Origin: Microbacterium barkeri
Lineage (GTDB): Bacteria; Actinomycetota; Actinomycetes; Actinomycetales; Microbacteriaceae
Direction of reading: 5' to 3'
NCBI RefSeq assembly: GCF_027921765.1
Contig: NZ_BSEJ01000001.1
Span: 186,001 to 250,000, forward strand
DNA: 64,000 nt
Position numbers and translations under genes: made by a program. The notes under the pieces were generated by a model. It saw nothing but the letters and a program-made list of their open reading frames with translations. It was not told where the DNA came from and made no database searches. This document shows, one piece after another, positions 55,538-62,856 of this stretch (position 1 is its first letter; the number at the start of each line of letters is the position of its first letter).

Positions 55538-56089
55538 TCAGCGTGTCCGGCGATAGCGCTCGTAGATCACGCGGGAGTCGAACGTGCGCGTCTCGATGAG
55601 GTCGAGGGGGAGCGGTCGGGCGAGCGGGGGAAGGAACGGCGGACCACCGCCGACGATGATGGGGTACCGGAAGATCCGGATCTCGTCGATCAGGTCGAGT
55701 TCGAAGGCGTGAGCGGCGAGATCCGCGCCGCCGATCTCGACGTCCTTGGGTGTGGACTCGATGACCGCCGCGACCTCCTCGGCCAAGGTGCCCTCAGCGA
55801 GTCGGCCGTTCCCTTCGACGCCCTCGAGCGTGTGGCTGAACACGACCTTCGGAAGGGCGGTCCAGACGTCGGCGAAGGTGTTCGCATCAGGAGAGTCGCG
55901 GAACGACGGATCGGTCTCCCAGACCCGCATCGTCTCGTACAGGCGACGTCCGAGGAGTGTGGCGCCGAGTTCGCTGACCCGATCGAGGTGGAATCGGAAC
56001 AGGTCATCGCTCGGCACCGACCAGTCGAACGATCCGAAGCGGTCGGCGATGAACCCATCGACCGACACGCCCATCGAGTAGATCAGCAT
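55538..56089 (-). CDS. Dihydrofolate reductase-like (RibD C-terminal) protein
   Basis: 183 residues. LIYSMGVSVDGFIADRFGSFDW, LLGRRLYETMRVWE, VEIGGADLAAHAFELDLIDEI and the YPIIVGGGPPFLP turn are RibD_C landmarks. It is a paralogue of the protein at 45882, with different spacing. Substrate unknown. ATG 56089 overlaps the tail of the frameshifted HIT gene by 7 bases. The 128 bp after its end, up to the HNH gene, hold an AT-richer stretch (55480-55500) that may be the HNH promoter. Confidence 0.87.
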   Translation of the reverse strand: MLIYSMGVSVDGFIADRFGSFDWSVPSDDLFRFHLDRVSELGATLLGRRLYETMRVWETDPSFRDSPDANTFADVWTALPKVVFSHTLEGVEGNGRLAEGTLAEEVAAVIESTPKDVEIGGADLAAHAFELDLIDEIRIFRYPIIVGGGPPFLPPLARPLPLDLIETRTFDSRVIYERYRRTR

Positions 56090-56673
56090 GCTTGAAGGGT
56101 TCCATGGCGCCGAGGAGTGGGCAAGAGCCATTCGCACTTGTCGATGTGCGGCCATCCGCTCGCCATGATCACCGACCCGGCCGCTCGTCGAATCGCACGG
56201 GGAGCGACAGGGCCCCGCGCAGCGTGGTCGCATAGGGGGCGCGTGTCACTGTCAACCCAGGATGAATCTCGGTGGCGGAGGTACAGCTCGTCGCCGGCAT
56301 AGCGGGGGAAGACGTGGACATGCAGATGCCACACGTCCTGGTCGCCGGCGGGTTCGTTGTGCTGCCGGATCGAGGTGCCTTCGGCGCCGTAGGCGGATCG
56401 GATGGCGGTCGCCACCTGCTGCGTGAGGTCCCACACGGCGTGGCCATCCTCTGGGGCGAGGGCATAGATGCTCTCGACGTGTGCACGCGGCACCACGAGC
56501 GCAGAGCCCGCGTTGCCCGGCCACCACTTGGGTGCAATGCGCGCATAGGTCCGCTCGGTCACCGCGACGATGTCGGAGGACCGATTGTGCTCGTCCTCGA
56601 TTCCCCGCTGGAGACGACAGAACGGGCACGCGTAGCCGCCGGGCGCGTAGGACGGGGCAGGATGGCCGTTCAT
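56083..56673 (-). CDS. HIT-family hydrolase, probable 3' frameshift
   Basis: As read, 196 residues. CPFCRLQRG opens the fold. The HIT motif is intact in QDVWHLHVHVFPRYAGDELY (about 115-134), so nucleotide hydrolase or transferase chemistry is possible. After residue ~143 the frame (DTRPLCDH...) no longer resembles the family, while the neighbouring frame continues RAPYATTLRGALSLPVRFDE to a stop at 56169. A 2-base loss (or 1-base gain) near 56235-56245, in GGGGGCGCG, would explain it. Sequencing error and true mutation cannot be told apart here. Confidence 0.7.
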   Translation of the reverse strand: MNGHPAPSYAPGGYACPFCRLQRGIEDEHNRSSDIVAVTERTYARIAPKWWPGNAGSALVVPRAHVESIYALAPEDGHAVWDLTQQVATAIRSAYGAEGTSIRQHNEPAGDQDVWHLHVHVFPRYAGDELYLRHRDSSWVDSDTRPLCDHAARGPVAPRAIRRAAGSVIMASGWPHIDKCEWLLPTPRRHGTLQAC

Positions 56674-56706
56674 GCGCCGGTCCGCGCAGGCACACAGCTC
56701 ATCGAG

Positions 56707-56850
56707 TCAGGCGTTCCTGCACACATCGACGATCAGGCCGCCGGGGCCGCGGAGGTACGCCGCCTCGGTGCCCCAGTCCGTGAGCAGAGGGCCGCGCAGC
56801 AGCTCGGCTCCGGCGGCGACAGCGCGCGAGGTGGCCGCGGAATCGCATCG
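56707..56850 (-). pseudogene. C-terminal fragment of a VOC-family gene
   Basis: About 45 codons read AATSRAVAAGAELLRG then TDWGTEAAYLRGPGGLIVDVC to a stop, the typical end of a VOC/glyoxalase protein (alternate strand-helix, DPDG-like turn). The upstream part is gone: before it the frame runs antisense to the histidine-kinase remnant. It lies 34 bp before the HIT gene. Confidence 0.6.
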
Positions 56851-56892
56851 GTGAGAGCACCGACCGCTGTCGCGACGCACACAGCCAGAAGG

Positions 56893-57978
56893 ATGGCGAC
56901 GAGCGGCTGGTCGTGCAGCCAGGCCGGCGTTCCGGTCGACGCGCGTCTCGATTCGGTCGTGCTCGACAGCCTGCACCCCCTGATGATCGAACTCACGGCG
57001 CGCACGCTGCGTGAGGGGCTCACGAATGCGTCGCGCCACGCACCCGGAGCGGCCGTCCAGGTGGAGCTCTTTGCGGATGGCGCTGAGCACCTCGACCTGA
57101 AGGTGCGGTGGGGCGCGTCATCCCGGCAGGGGACGCAGGGGAGTGGGCACGGGATCCCCAGTCTCCAGCGCCGTGCGGCCCTGCTCGGCGCGTCGGTCGA
57201 GGCGGGAGCGGTCGCAGACGGCTTCGAGCTGCGGCTCCGGGCGCCCCTTCGCCCTGTGCCGCGGACGGACACGAACGACCGCGTGTGGGATGCGGCACTG
57301 ATCTCGAACTCGCAGGAGACCCGCCGACGGATCCTGCAGTCGGCTGCGGTTCCTGCGTCCGTCCTCGGGCTCGCCATCGTCGGCATCCTCGTCGTGCAGG
57401 CGGTCACCGTGACTCAGACGGCGATCCCGTCCAGCGTCTACGAGCAGATCGAACTGGGCGCCTCCCGTTCGGAGCTCGCACCTCGCTTGCCCGCGGGCAT
57501 CCCCGCGCCGCCGCCGATCGTCGTGGAGGAAGACGCGCCACCGAGCACGAGGGTCGTGATCCTCACGACCTTCGGCGAGGACGAGTACATCGAGCGCGCG
57601 CTGGGCGAGGGCGCGCTGGGCTTTCTCGTCAAGGCCGCTGATCCGCGAGAGCTCATCGCGGGCGTCCGTGCCGTCGCCGACGGGGGAGCCGATCTGTCGC
57701 CGACGATCGCCCGAAGGGTCGTCGCGCCCTACCGCGGAGGAGAGCGGATGCGCGACGCGGCCGCGCGGGAGGCGCTTGCGGGATTGACCGAGCGGGAGAA
57801 GGCGGTGCTCGCGCTGCTCGGCGCGGGCGCGTCGAATGCGGAGATCGGCGCGCAGCTGCATCTCGTCGAGGGAACGGTCAAAGGCCACGTCAGCGCGATC
57901 CTCGGCAAGCTCGGCGCGCGCAATCGTGTCGAAGCCGCGGTGATCGCGCATCGCGCGGGGCTGGTCACCGCGGAGTGA
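56893..57978 (+). pseudogene. Histidine kinase / response regulator in-frame chimera
   Basis: One open frame joins three partial pieces. Codons about 10-125 are the C-terminal ATPase part of a NarL-type kinase (TARTLREGLTNASRHAPG N-box, GSGHGIPSLQRRAALLGA G-box). Codons about 135-210 hold a membrane helix and a BamE-like start (YEQIELGASRSELAPRLP). Codons about 215-361 are a response regulator lacking its first ~60 residues, including the phospho-Asp, with an intact LuxR-type HTH (LTEREKAVLALLGAGASNAEIGAQL). I infer one deletion between kinase tail and regulator, and another removing the kinase front. ATG 56893 is a possible start. Confidence 0.7.
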
Positions 57979-58025
57979 GGGGGAGCCGCGCGCATCTCGC
58001 CACGGACCGTCCCTCAAACTCTACT

Positions 58026-58173
58026 GGTGACCCGGCGTAATCGTGACCGGCGTATTCGCTGTCGAGAATGTCCGTCCGACAATCCGCCGTTTCGGCGGGT
58101 CACGTTTCAACGTGTCGCGCACTTGATGGTCATCGTCGGCCTGGTCGCCATACACGATCGTTTCCAGCGACCG
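58026..58173 (+). repeat. Diverged direct repeat, left copy
   Basis: Its first 28 bp (58026-58053) match 62318-62345 at 25 positions. Similarity continues through TGTCGAGA, CGTCCGAC, TTTCGGCGGGTCA, GTGTCGCGC, GGTCATC and ACGATCGTTT in the same order. It is about 4.3 kb from the right copy, in the same orientation. No coding function is apparent. Confidence 0.65.
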
Positions 58174-58249
58174 CGTTGCTGACGGCGGCAGAATGCGCCG
58201 TAAACGTCAGGCGTAAGGGGTTGGTCTCGGCGTCTGGTGTCCGCCTCGC

Positions 58250-58255
58250 TATGGT
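58250..58255 (+). promoter_or_regulatory. -10 box left in front of the PHP fragment
   Basis: TATGGT, 7 nt before ATG 58263; a preserved leaderless start for a gene that has lost its body. Confidence 0.45.
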
Positions 58256-58262
58256 GTGCGGT

Positions 58263-58430
58263 ATGACTCTGACGGCAGACGCACACGTTCATAGCGAGTG
58301 GTCATGGGATGCGGGCTCGGATCCCGCATCCGCTGGAACTATGAACCGAATCTGCGAACGGGCAGTGCGCATCGGGCTCCCGGCAATCGTCTTCGCCGTC
58401 CGGCGGATCGTCGATCCATCCGATTCCTGA
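58263..58430 (+). pseudogene. 5' fragment of a PHP-domain phosphoesterase gene
   Basis: The first 45 codons read MTLTADAHVHSEWSWDAG ... CERAVRIGLPAIVF, the N-terminal metal-binding strand and helix of histidinol-phosphatase-like PHP proteins (HxHSEWSWD). After 58397 the frame continues about 10 unrelated codons to a stop. The expected next motif (TEH) is missing. The body of the enzyme has been removed at a junction near 58398. Confidence 0.65.
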
Positions 58431-58574
58431 GGGGACCGCTGCGCGCCGGGGCGTCATCCGGCCGTCGAAGACCGCACCCGATGAGTGGATGGGACGCGGT
58501 CGACGCAGCAGGAGCAGGACCGCCACGCCGCCTCGCAGCAGCCAGCCGGCGAAGCGCGAGGCGACGAGCGGCAT
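58398..58574 (-). pseudogene. 5' fragment of a small membrane-anchored protein gene
   Basis: From ATG 58574 about 59 codons look coding: a short N-terminal hydrophobic helix (GWLLRGGVAVLLLL), RPRPIHSSG, and SGIGWIDDPPDG. This resembles the start of a family I recall beside the upstream gene in actinobacteria. The open frame then continues antisense through the PHP fragment to 58302. Its start lies 2 bp after the stop of the gene at 58577, so it was the next gene of that operon before truncation. Confidence 0.45.
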
Positions 58575-58576
58575 CG

Positions 58577-59152
58577 TCAGTGCTTCCGTCGCGCCGTGCG
58601 CCGAAGAGGGGAGAGGAGCAGGACGACGGCGGCGACCCAGGGACCTGCGACGATGATCGGGTCGAGCCGCGCGTGTCGGAGATCGAGACGGCCCCTTCCG
58701 ACTCGGGATGTCACCGGCCGATGACGCGGTTCCGAGAGCACCCCCGTCTGCGTCACCGGCTCATCGGGGTGCCGGGTGAAGAACGATCGGACGTGTGCTC
58801 CGACGGATTCGGTTCTGTCGCCGAGCACGAGGATGAGCCAGCGCAGGTTCTTCGTCTCACTGAGGTGATCGTAGGCGAATCGGCGGATCCGCCCTGAGAT
58901 CCCGTGGAGCGGTTGCACGGTCCCTTAGACCGGCGTGAGCATCGCATGCTCGATGGATCGTTCCCGACGCGGATCATCGGGCTGCCGATCGGGGAAGCTC
59001 CAGTGGGCTCCGGTCGGCTCGAGGTTCTCCCGCTGTTGCCACGTGCGGCGGTGCTCCGGTGGGAGATCCGCGCCCCAGCCGGGAATCCTCGCTCGGAGGT
59101 CCTCGGCCGACGGCGCCAGATTGGGCTTCTCGGATTCGTAGGGCATGGTCAT
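58577..59152 (-). pseudogene. Membrane-anchored hypothetical gene interrupted by an in-frame TAA
   Basis: From ATG 59152 (overlapping the dehydrogenase stop) 75 codons run to TAA 58925-58927 (ending SIEHAMLTPV). The same frame then continues, coding-like, for 115 more codons to TGA 58577-58579, with a C-terminal hydrophobic helix (DPIIVAGPWVAAVVLLL). I recall intact homologues of about 190 residues with a residue in place of the stop, so this is one gene with a nonsense codon. Restart at GTG 58918 could still give the second half. Function unknown. Confidence 0.6.
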
Positions 59153-60297
59153 TCCTCTCCGACGATCACGACCGGCTTGATGCAGTCGTCGAGTTTCGCT
59201 GAGAAAACGTGGTACGCCTCGGCGATGTGCTCCAGCGGGAACCGGTGAGTGAGAAGGTCGCTCGGGCGCAGGTGCCCGTTCCGGATGTGTTCGAGCAGGC
59301 GGGGCCACTGACGTTTGACGGGCGCTTGGTTCGCGCGGACGGTCAATCCCTTGTTGACGATGTCTCCGAGCCGGACGGATGAGACGATCGGGCCGTAGGC
59401 GCCGATGACCGACACCGTGCCACCCTTCCGTGCAGAGTCGATCGCCCAGTTCACGGCCACGGGTGAGCCGCCCTGCAGCTTCAGCTTCGCGCCGGTCACG
59501 TGCTGCAGGACGCTCCCGTCCGCCTCCGCGCCGACGGCATCGATCACGACATCCGCGCCCAGGTAGTCGGTCGCCTTCTTCAGGGCGAGGACGATGTCGC
59601 CCACCTCCGACAGATGGATCGTCTCCGCGAACGCGAAGGTCTTCGCCCTCTCCAGTCGGTAGTCGATGTGGTCGACGACGATGACCCGGCCCGCGCCGAG
59701 GAACCACGCCGATCGCGCCGCGGCCAGTCCGACAGGGCCGGCGCCGAAGACGACCACCGTGTCGCGCTCGGCGATGTCGCCGAGCTGGGCACCGAAGTAA
59801 CCGGTCGAGAACGCGGCCGTCAGCATGAGCGCGTCTTCCGAGCTCAGCCATTCCGGGATCACGGAAGGTCCCACATCGGCGAAGGGAACCCGGACGAATT
59901 CCGCCTGCCCGCCGTCGTAACCGCCCGTCGTGTGCGAGTAGCCGTAGATGCCGCCGACGGCGGTGGCGTTCGGATTGACGTTGTGGCAGTTCGAGAACAA
60001 CCCGCGGCTGCAGAAGTAACAGCTACCGCAGTAGATGTTGAACGGGACCATCACGCGGTCGCCGCGCTGGAGGTTCTGCACCGACGGTCCGACCTCCTCG
60101 ACGATTCCGACGATCTCATGTCCGAAGGTGTGGCCGATGCGCGTGTCCGGCATCATGCCGTGGAACAGATGAAGATCGGAGCCGCACACCGCGGCACGTG
60201 TCACGCGGACGATGGCGTCGTGCGGATGCTGGATCTTCGGGCGCGGTTTCTCTTCGACGCGGATCTTGTACGGTCCGCGGTACGCCATGGCCTTCAT
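59149..60297 (-). CDS. Zinc-dependent alcohol dehydrogenase-family protein (MDR, FdhA-like)
   Basis: 382 residues. The catalytic zinc site starts in AAVCGSDLHLFHG (about 36-48) and GHTFGHEIVG. The structural zinc cysteines are in CGSCYFCSRGLFSNCHN (about 91-107). The Rossmann motif VVVFGAGPVGLAAA (about 182-195) binds NAD. The long loop and length fit glutathione-independent formaldehyde dehydrogenase-like members. Substrate not proven. ATG 60297 overlaps the stop of a 30-residue ORF, and the stop overlaps the next gene's ATG. Confidence 0.9.
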   Translation of the reverse strand: MKAMAYRGPYKIRVEEKPRPKIQHPHDAIVRVTRAAVCGSDLHLFHGMMPDTRIGHTFGHEIVGIVEEVGPSVQNLQRGDRVMVPFNIYCGSCYFCSRGLFSNCHNVNPNATAVGGIYGYSHTTGGYDGGQAEFVRVPFADVGPSVIPEWLSSEDALMLTAAFSTGYFGAQLGDIAERDTVVVFGAGPVGLAAARSAWFLGAGRVIVVDHIDYRLERAKTFAFAETIHLSEVGDIVLALKKATDYLGADVVIDAVGAEADGSVLQHVTGAKLKLQGGSPVAVNWAIDSARKGGTVSVIGAYGPIVSSVRLGDIVNKGLTVRANQAPVKRQWPRLLEHIRNGHLRPSDLLTHRFPLEHIAEAYHVFSAKLDDCIKPVVIVGEE

Positions 60298-60386
60298 CGG
60301 GTCACGCGCATTCTCGGGGCGCGCGGGGCGAGTCGTCGACCCGCGGGCATGGCGTTCGGGGGAGTGGGATCCGCTGCTGGGGTCAT
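60294..60386 (-). CDS. 30-residue leader ORF coupled to the dehydrogenase
   Basis: ATG 60386 has GAGGAG 6 bases upstream, and the frame runs 30 codons (begins MTPAADPTPPNAMPAGRR) to TGA 60294-60296, overlapping the dehydrogenase ATG as ATGA. The dehydrogenase lacks its own clear ribosome site, so re-initiation from this ORF is likely. The peptide itself is Pro/Arg/Ala-rich and unrecognised. The rest of the gap to 60655 holds no other gene that I can support. Confidence 0.45.
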   Translation of the reverse strand: MTPAADPTPPNAMPAGRRLAPRAPRMRVTR

Positions 60387-60608
60387 CTGCTGCTCCTCGA
60401 TCGTGGCGGGGACGGCCTCTGCTCGACCGCACTGGTCGACGGTCCGACACTGATGAGAAGTGGCGCCGCAGAAGAGGGCATTGACGATGTGGGGTCGGCG
60501 TCGTAGCTCGCGCGGCCTGTGGGCCGGGCGATGGCCGGGGGAGTGTGGACGAGGACCGGGCGATCGCAGCCCGCAGCGCACAGCCCATGGAATGTCCGAG
60601 GTCTGCTG

Positions 60609-60614
60609 TAGCGT
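60609..60614 (+). promoter_or_regulatory. -10 box for the VOC-wHTH pair
   Basis: TAGCGT, about 41 bp before ATG 60656; it predicts a short leader with GAGGAGAG (60643-60650). Confidence 0.45.
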
Positions 60615-60655
60615 GACGCCCACCGGCCATGTACTCGGCTCAGAGGAGAGTGTTC

Positions 60656-61096
60656 ATGATGCAGTTGAACGGTTTCAGCAATGTGGTTCTGCCCGCGCGA
60701 GATCTGCCCGCGAGCATCGCGGCCTGGACGGCGTTGCTCGGTCGAGAACCCGCATTCCACAGCGACGAGTTCGCCGCGTTCTCCGGAGATGGCGTGGAGA
60801 TCGGGCTGACCGCGGCGCCGTGGGTGGATCATCCGCTGGTCTTCTGGACGGTCGAGAACATCGAGCAGGCCCATCGAGCGCTCGTCGCCGCCGGGGCCAC
60901 GGCGATGACCGAGGTCGCCGACGGATCCCTCGCCGAGCTCGGCACCGCCGAGGCCGCCGAGGGTGACAACATCGATCCGGGCACCGGGATCGTCGACATG
61001 CCCGGCGCCCGTCTCGCCGTGTTGAAGGCGGCCGACGGCAACCTGATCGGTATCACGCAGGAAGTACCGATGGACTGGTTGGTCGACGAGTCGTGA
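60656..61096 (+). CDS. VOC-family protein
   Basis: 146 residues. FSNVVLPARDLPASIAAWTALLGREPAFHSDEFAAFSGDGVEIGL then AHRALVAAGATAMTEVADG and AVLKAADGNLIGI: two beta-alpha-beta VOC modules with an insert (about 96-116). Enzyme activity not assignable. GGAG lies 8 bases before ATG 60656; ATG 60659 is an alternative. The stop overlaps the next GTG (GTGA). Confidence 0.85.
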   Translation: MMQLNGFSNVVLPARDLPASIAAWTALLGREPAFHSDEFAAFSGDGVEIGLTAAPWVDHPLVFWTVENIEQAHRALVAAGATAMTEVADGSLAELGTAEAAEGDNIDPGTGIVDMPGARLAVLKAADGNLIGITQEVPMDWLVDES

Positions 61097-62196
61097 GCGC
61101 CGGTGTGCGCGCACTCACGCGGCGAGTCCTGAACCGGACGCTGCTGGAGCGGCAACTGCTGACCCGCCGCGTTTCTCGGACCCCACGGGAGGCGATCGAG
61201 CATCTCGTGGCGATGCAGGCGCAGGTGCCGAACGGACCCTATGTGGGGCTGTGGGCCCGGTTGGAGAACTTCCGGCGCGACGACCTCACGTCCCTGCTGG
61301 AGGGCCGGGACGTGGTGCACGCGACCATGTTGCGTGGGACGCAGCATCTGGCCCGCGGCGAGGACTTCGGTTGGCTGCGGGCGACGGTCGCGACGCTCGT
61401 GCGGAGCGCACTGGCCGAGCCATACTACGCGGCGCAGATCGAGGGGATCGATCCGGACGAGCTCGGCAGCGCCGGGCGGGGGATGCTGACCGGCAGGACG
61501 CTGCAGCGCCGGGAGCTCGGCGACCTGCTCGTCCACCGTTTCCCCGGCCGCAGCCCTGGCCGGCTTGCCGAGGCCTTCGAGCTGCTGGAGGCGCTGGTGC
61601 ATCCACCCCCTCACCCCATCTGGGGCGGGTGGGGGCATCGCCGTGGGACACCGGTCGCCTTGGCCGACGAGTGGCTCTCCCGACCGATCGCCGACGCATC
61701 ACAACCCGAGACGATGGTGCTGCGCTACCTCGCCGCATTCGGTCCGGCCTCTGTCATGGACGTCCAGGCCTGGTCGGGGATCACGCGACTCCGCGAGATC
61801 GTCGAAGGGCTGCGGCCGCGCCTGCGCGTCTTCCGGGATGAACAGGGAGCAGAGTTGTTCGACCTGCCCGACGCGCCGCTCGGCGAACCGGACGCTCCAG
61901 CACCCGTCCGGTTCCTGCCCGCCTTCGACAATGCTGTTCTCGGGCACCGGGACCGGACGCGGGTGATCAGCGAGGAGAATCGTCGACGTATCGCACCCCG
62001 GGCGTCCGCGGGCGTACCTCTGTTCCTCGTCGACGGCTTCGTCGAAGGAAGCTGGAGCCTGACCCGCGATCAGTTGCGCATGGCGCCCTTCCGGCCGCTG
62101 ACGGATGCCGAGACAGCAGCTGTGCGGGACGAGGCCACCCACCTGGCCCGATTCGTCGCGCCGGACGGCACGGAGCCGGCGATCATCATGACGTGA
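61093..62196 (+). CDS. Winged-helix DNA-binding domain protein (HTH_42-like)
   Basis: 367 residues. ALTRRVLNRTLLERQLLTRR, EAIEHLVAMQAQVPNGPYVGLWARLENF and ATMLRGTQHLARGEDF are typical of the DNA-binding winged-helix family that includes YcaQ-type glycosylases. A later FLPAFDNAVLGHRDRTRV and LVDGFVEGSW block is also conserved in the family. Some members unhook DNA crosslinks; that role here is inference. GTG 61093 overlaps the VOC stop, so the two are co-translated. Confidence 0.82.
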   Translation: MSAGVRALTRRVLNRTLLERQLLTRRVSRTPREAIEHLVAMQAQVPNGPYVGLWARLENFRRDDLTSLLEGRDVVHATMLRGTQHLARGEDFGWLRATVATLVRSALAEPYYAAQIEGIDPDELGSAGRGMLTGRTLQRRELGDLLVHRFPGRSPGRLAEAFELLEALVHPPPHPIWGGWGHRRGTPVALADEWLSRPIADASQPETMVLRYLAAFGPASVMDVQAWSGITRLREIVEGLRPRLRVFRDEQGAELFDLPDAPLGEPDAPAPVRFLPAFDNAVLGHRDRTRVISEENRRRIAPRASAGVPLFLVDGFVEGSWSLTRDQLRMAPFRPLTDAETAAVRDEATHLARFVAPDGTEPAIIMT

Positions 62197-62317
62197 ACGT
62201 GGTCGGCGTCGAGCCTGCTCGTCGCGGTCGGGAACGGCTGTCATCACGCCTGAGGAGGGTGCCACCTGCACTGAGGGCAGATGCGGGGGAGCGCACCCGG
62301 GTTTTCGATTACCGACC

Positions 62318-62510
62318 GGTGACTCGGCGTACTCGTGACGGGCGTTCTGATTGTCGAGAGCGCTCGTCCGACTCTGCGCCGAATGCGTACCACACGCGTT
62401 TCGGCGCCGTGAGGTTTCGGCGGTGGGTTTCGGCGGGTCAAGGTCGGCGTGTCGCGCGCATGAAGGTCATCACCGGCCGGATTGCCGTAAACGATCGTTT
62501 TCGGTCGGTC
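62318..62510 (+). repeat. Diverged direct repeat, right copy
   Basis: Pairs with 58026-58173; it has an extra ~47 bp in the middle. It contains a perfect 12-bp palindrome AAACGATCGTTT (62489-62500), and a related AAACGATCGT recurs at 62737-62746. The 350-bp gap between the wHTH gene (62196) and 62547 holds this repeat and no gene I can support. Confidence 0.65.
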
Positions 62511-62546
62511 AACTATGCGCTGTACCGGCGGACGCCGCCGCGCGAC

Positions 62547-62651
62547 TCAATGTCGCGCTGCACGCCGCTTACGCTGGCTCGGCAGGAAGCCGAGCGCCAC
62601 CGGAACAATGATCCCGAGGGCACAGACGATGGCGAGGATCGGAGTGCTCAT
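62547..62651 (-). CDS. 34-residue single-helix membrane peptide
   Basis: ATG 62651 to TGA 62547-62549. The N-terminal two thirds form one hydrophobic helix (TPILAIVCALGIIVPVALGF), followed by a basic end (SQRKRRAARH), an arrangement that would place the C-terminus in the cytoplasm. Only a poor ribosome site is visible. It may be a real small membrane protein or a chance frame; its composition is clearly membrane-like. Confidence 0.4.
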   Translation of the reverse strand: MSTPILAIVCALGIIVPVALGFLPSQRKRRAARH

Positions 62652-62795
62652 ACAACCGATGGTCCCATGGATGGCGCGTCACGGGTACCGCAACGATGCG
62701 ACGACGTCTTCGGCGATCACGAGGCGGCTCCACCGCAAACGATCGTCACCGGCGGGCCTACCCGCGCCAGGGTGGGAGAGCGCACCGGCGCAGAC

Positions 62796-62828
62796 ATGTC
62801 AGCTTCAAACTGACATAATGTGCATTAT
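62796..62828. promoter_or_regulatory. AT-rich double palindrome
   Basis: ATGTCAG-cttcaaa-CTGACAT (62796-62816) is followed by ATAATG-TG-CATTAT (62815-62828). They lie in an otherwise gene-free 205-bp stretch, downstream of the flavin-reductase-like gene and upstream of the 34-residue ORF. Operator- or terminator-like; no regulator gene is adjacent. Confidence 0.4.
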
Positions 62829-62856
62829 CGGATGATCCCGAGCGCGCGGGCTGCCC

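Noticed and set aside
56272-57978. 568-codon plus-strand frame as one intact protein
   Set aside because: Its first ~200 codons run antisense through the HIT gene and the VOC remnant; only the part after about 56893 contains recognisable kinase and regulator pieces.
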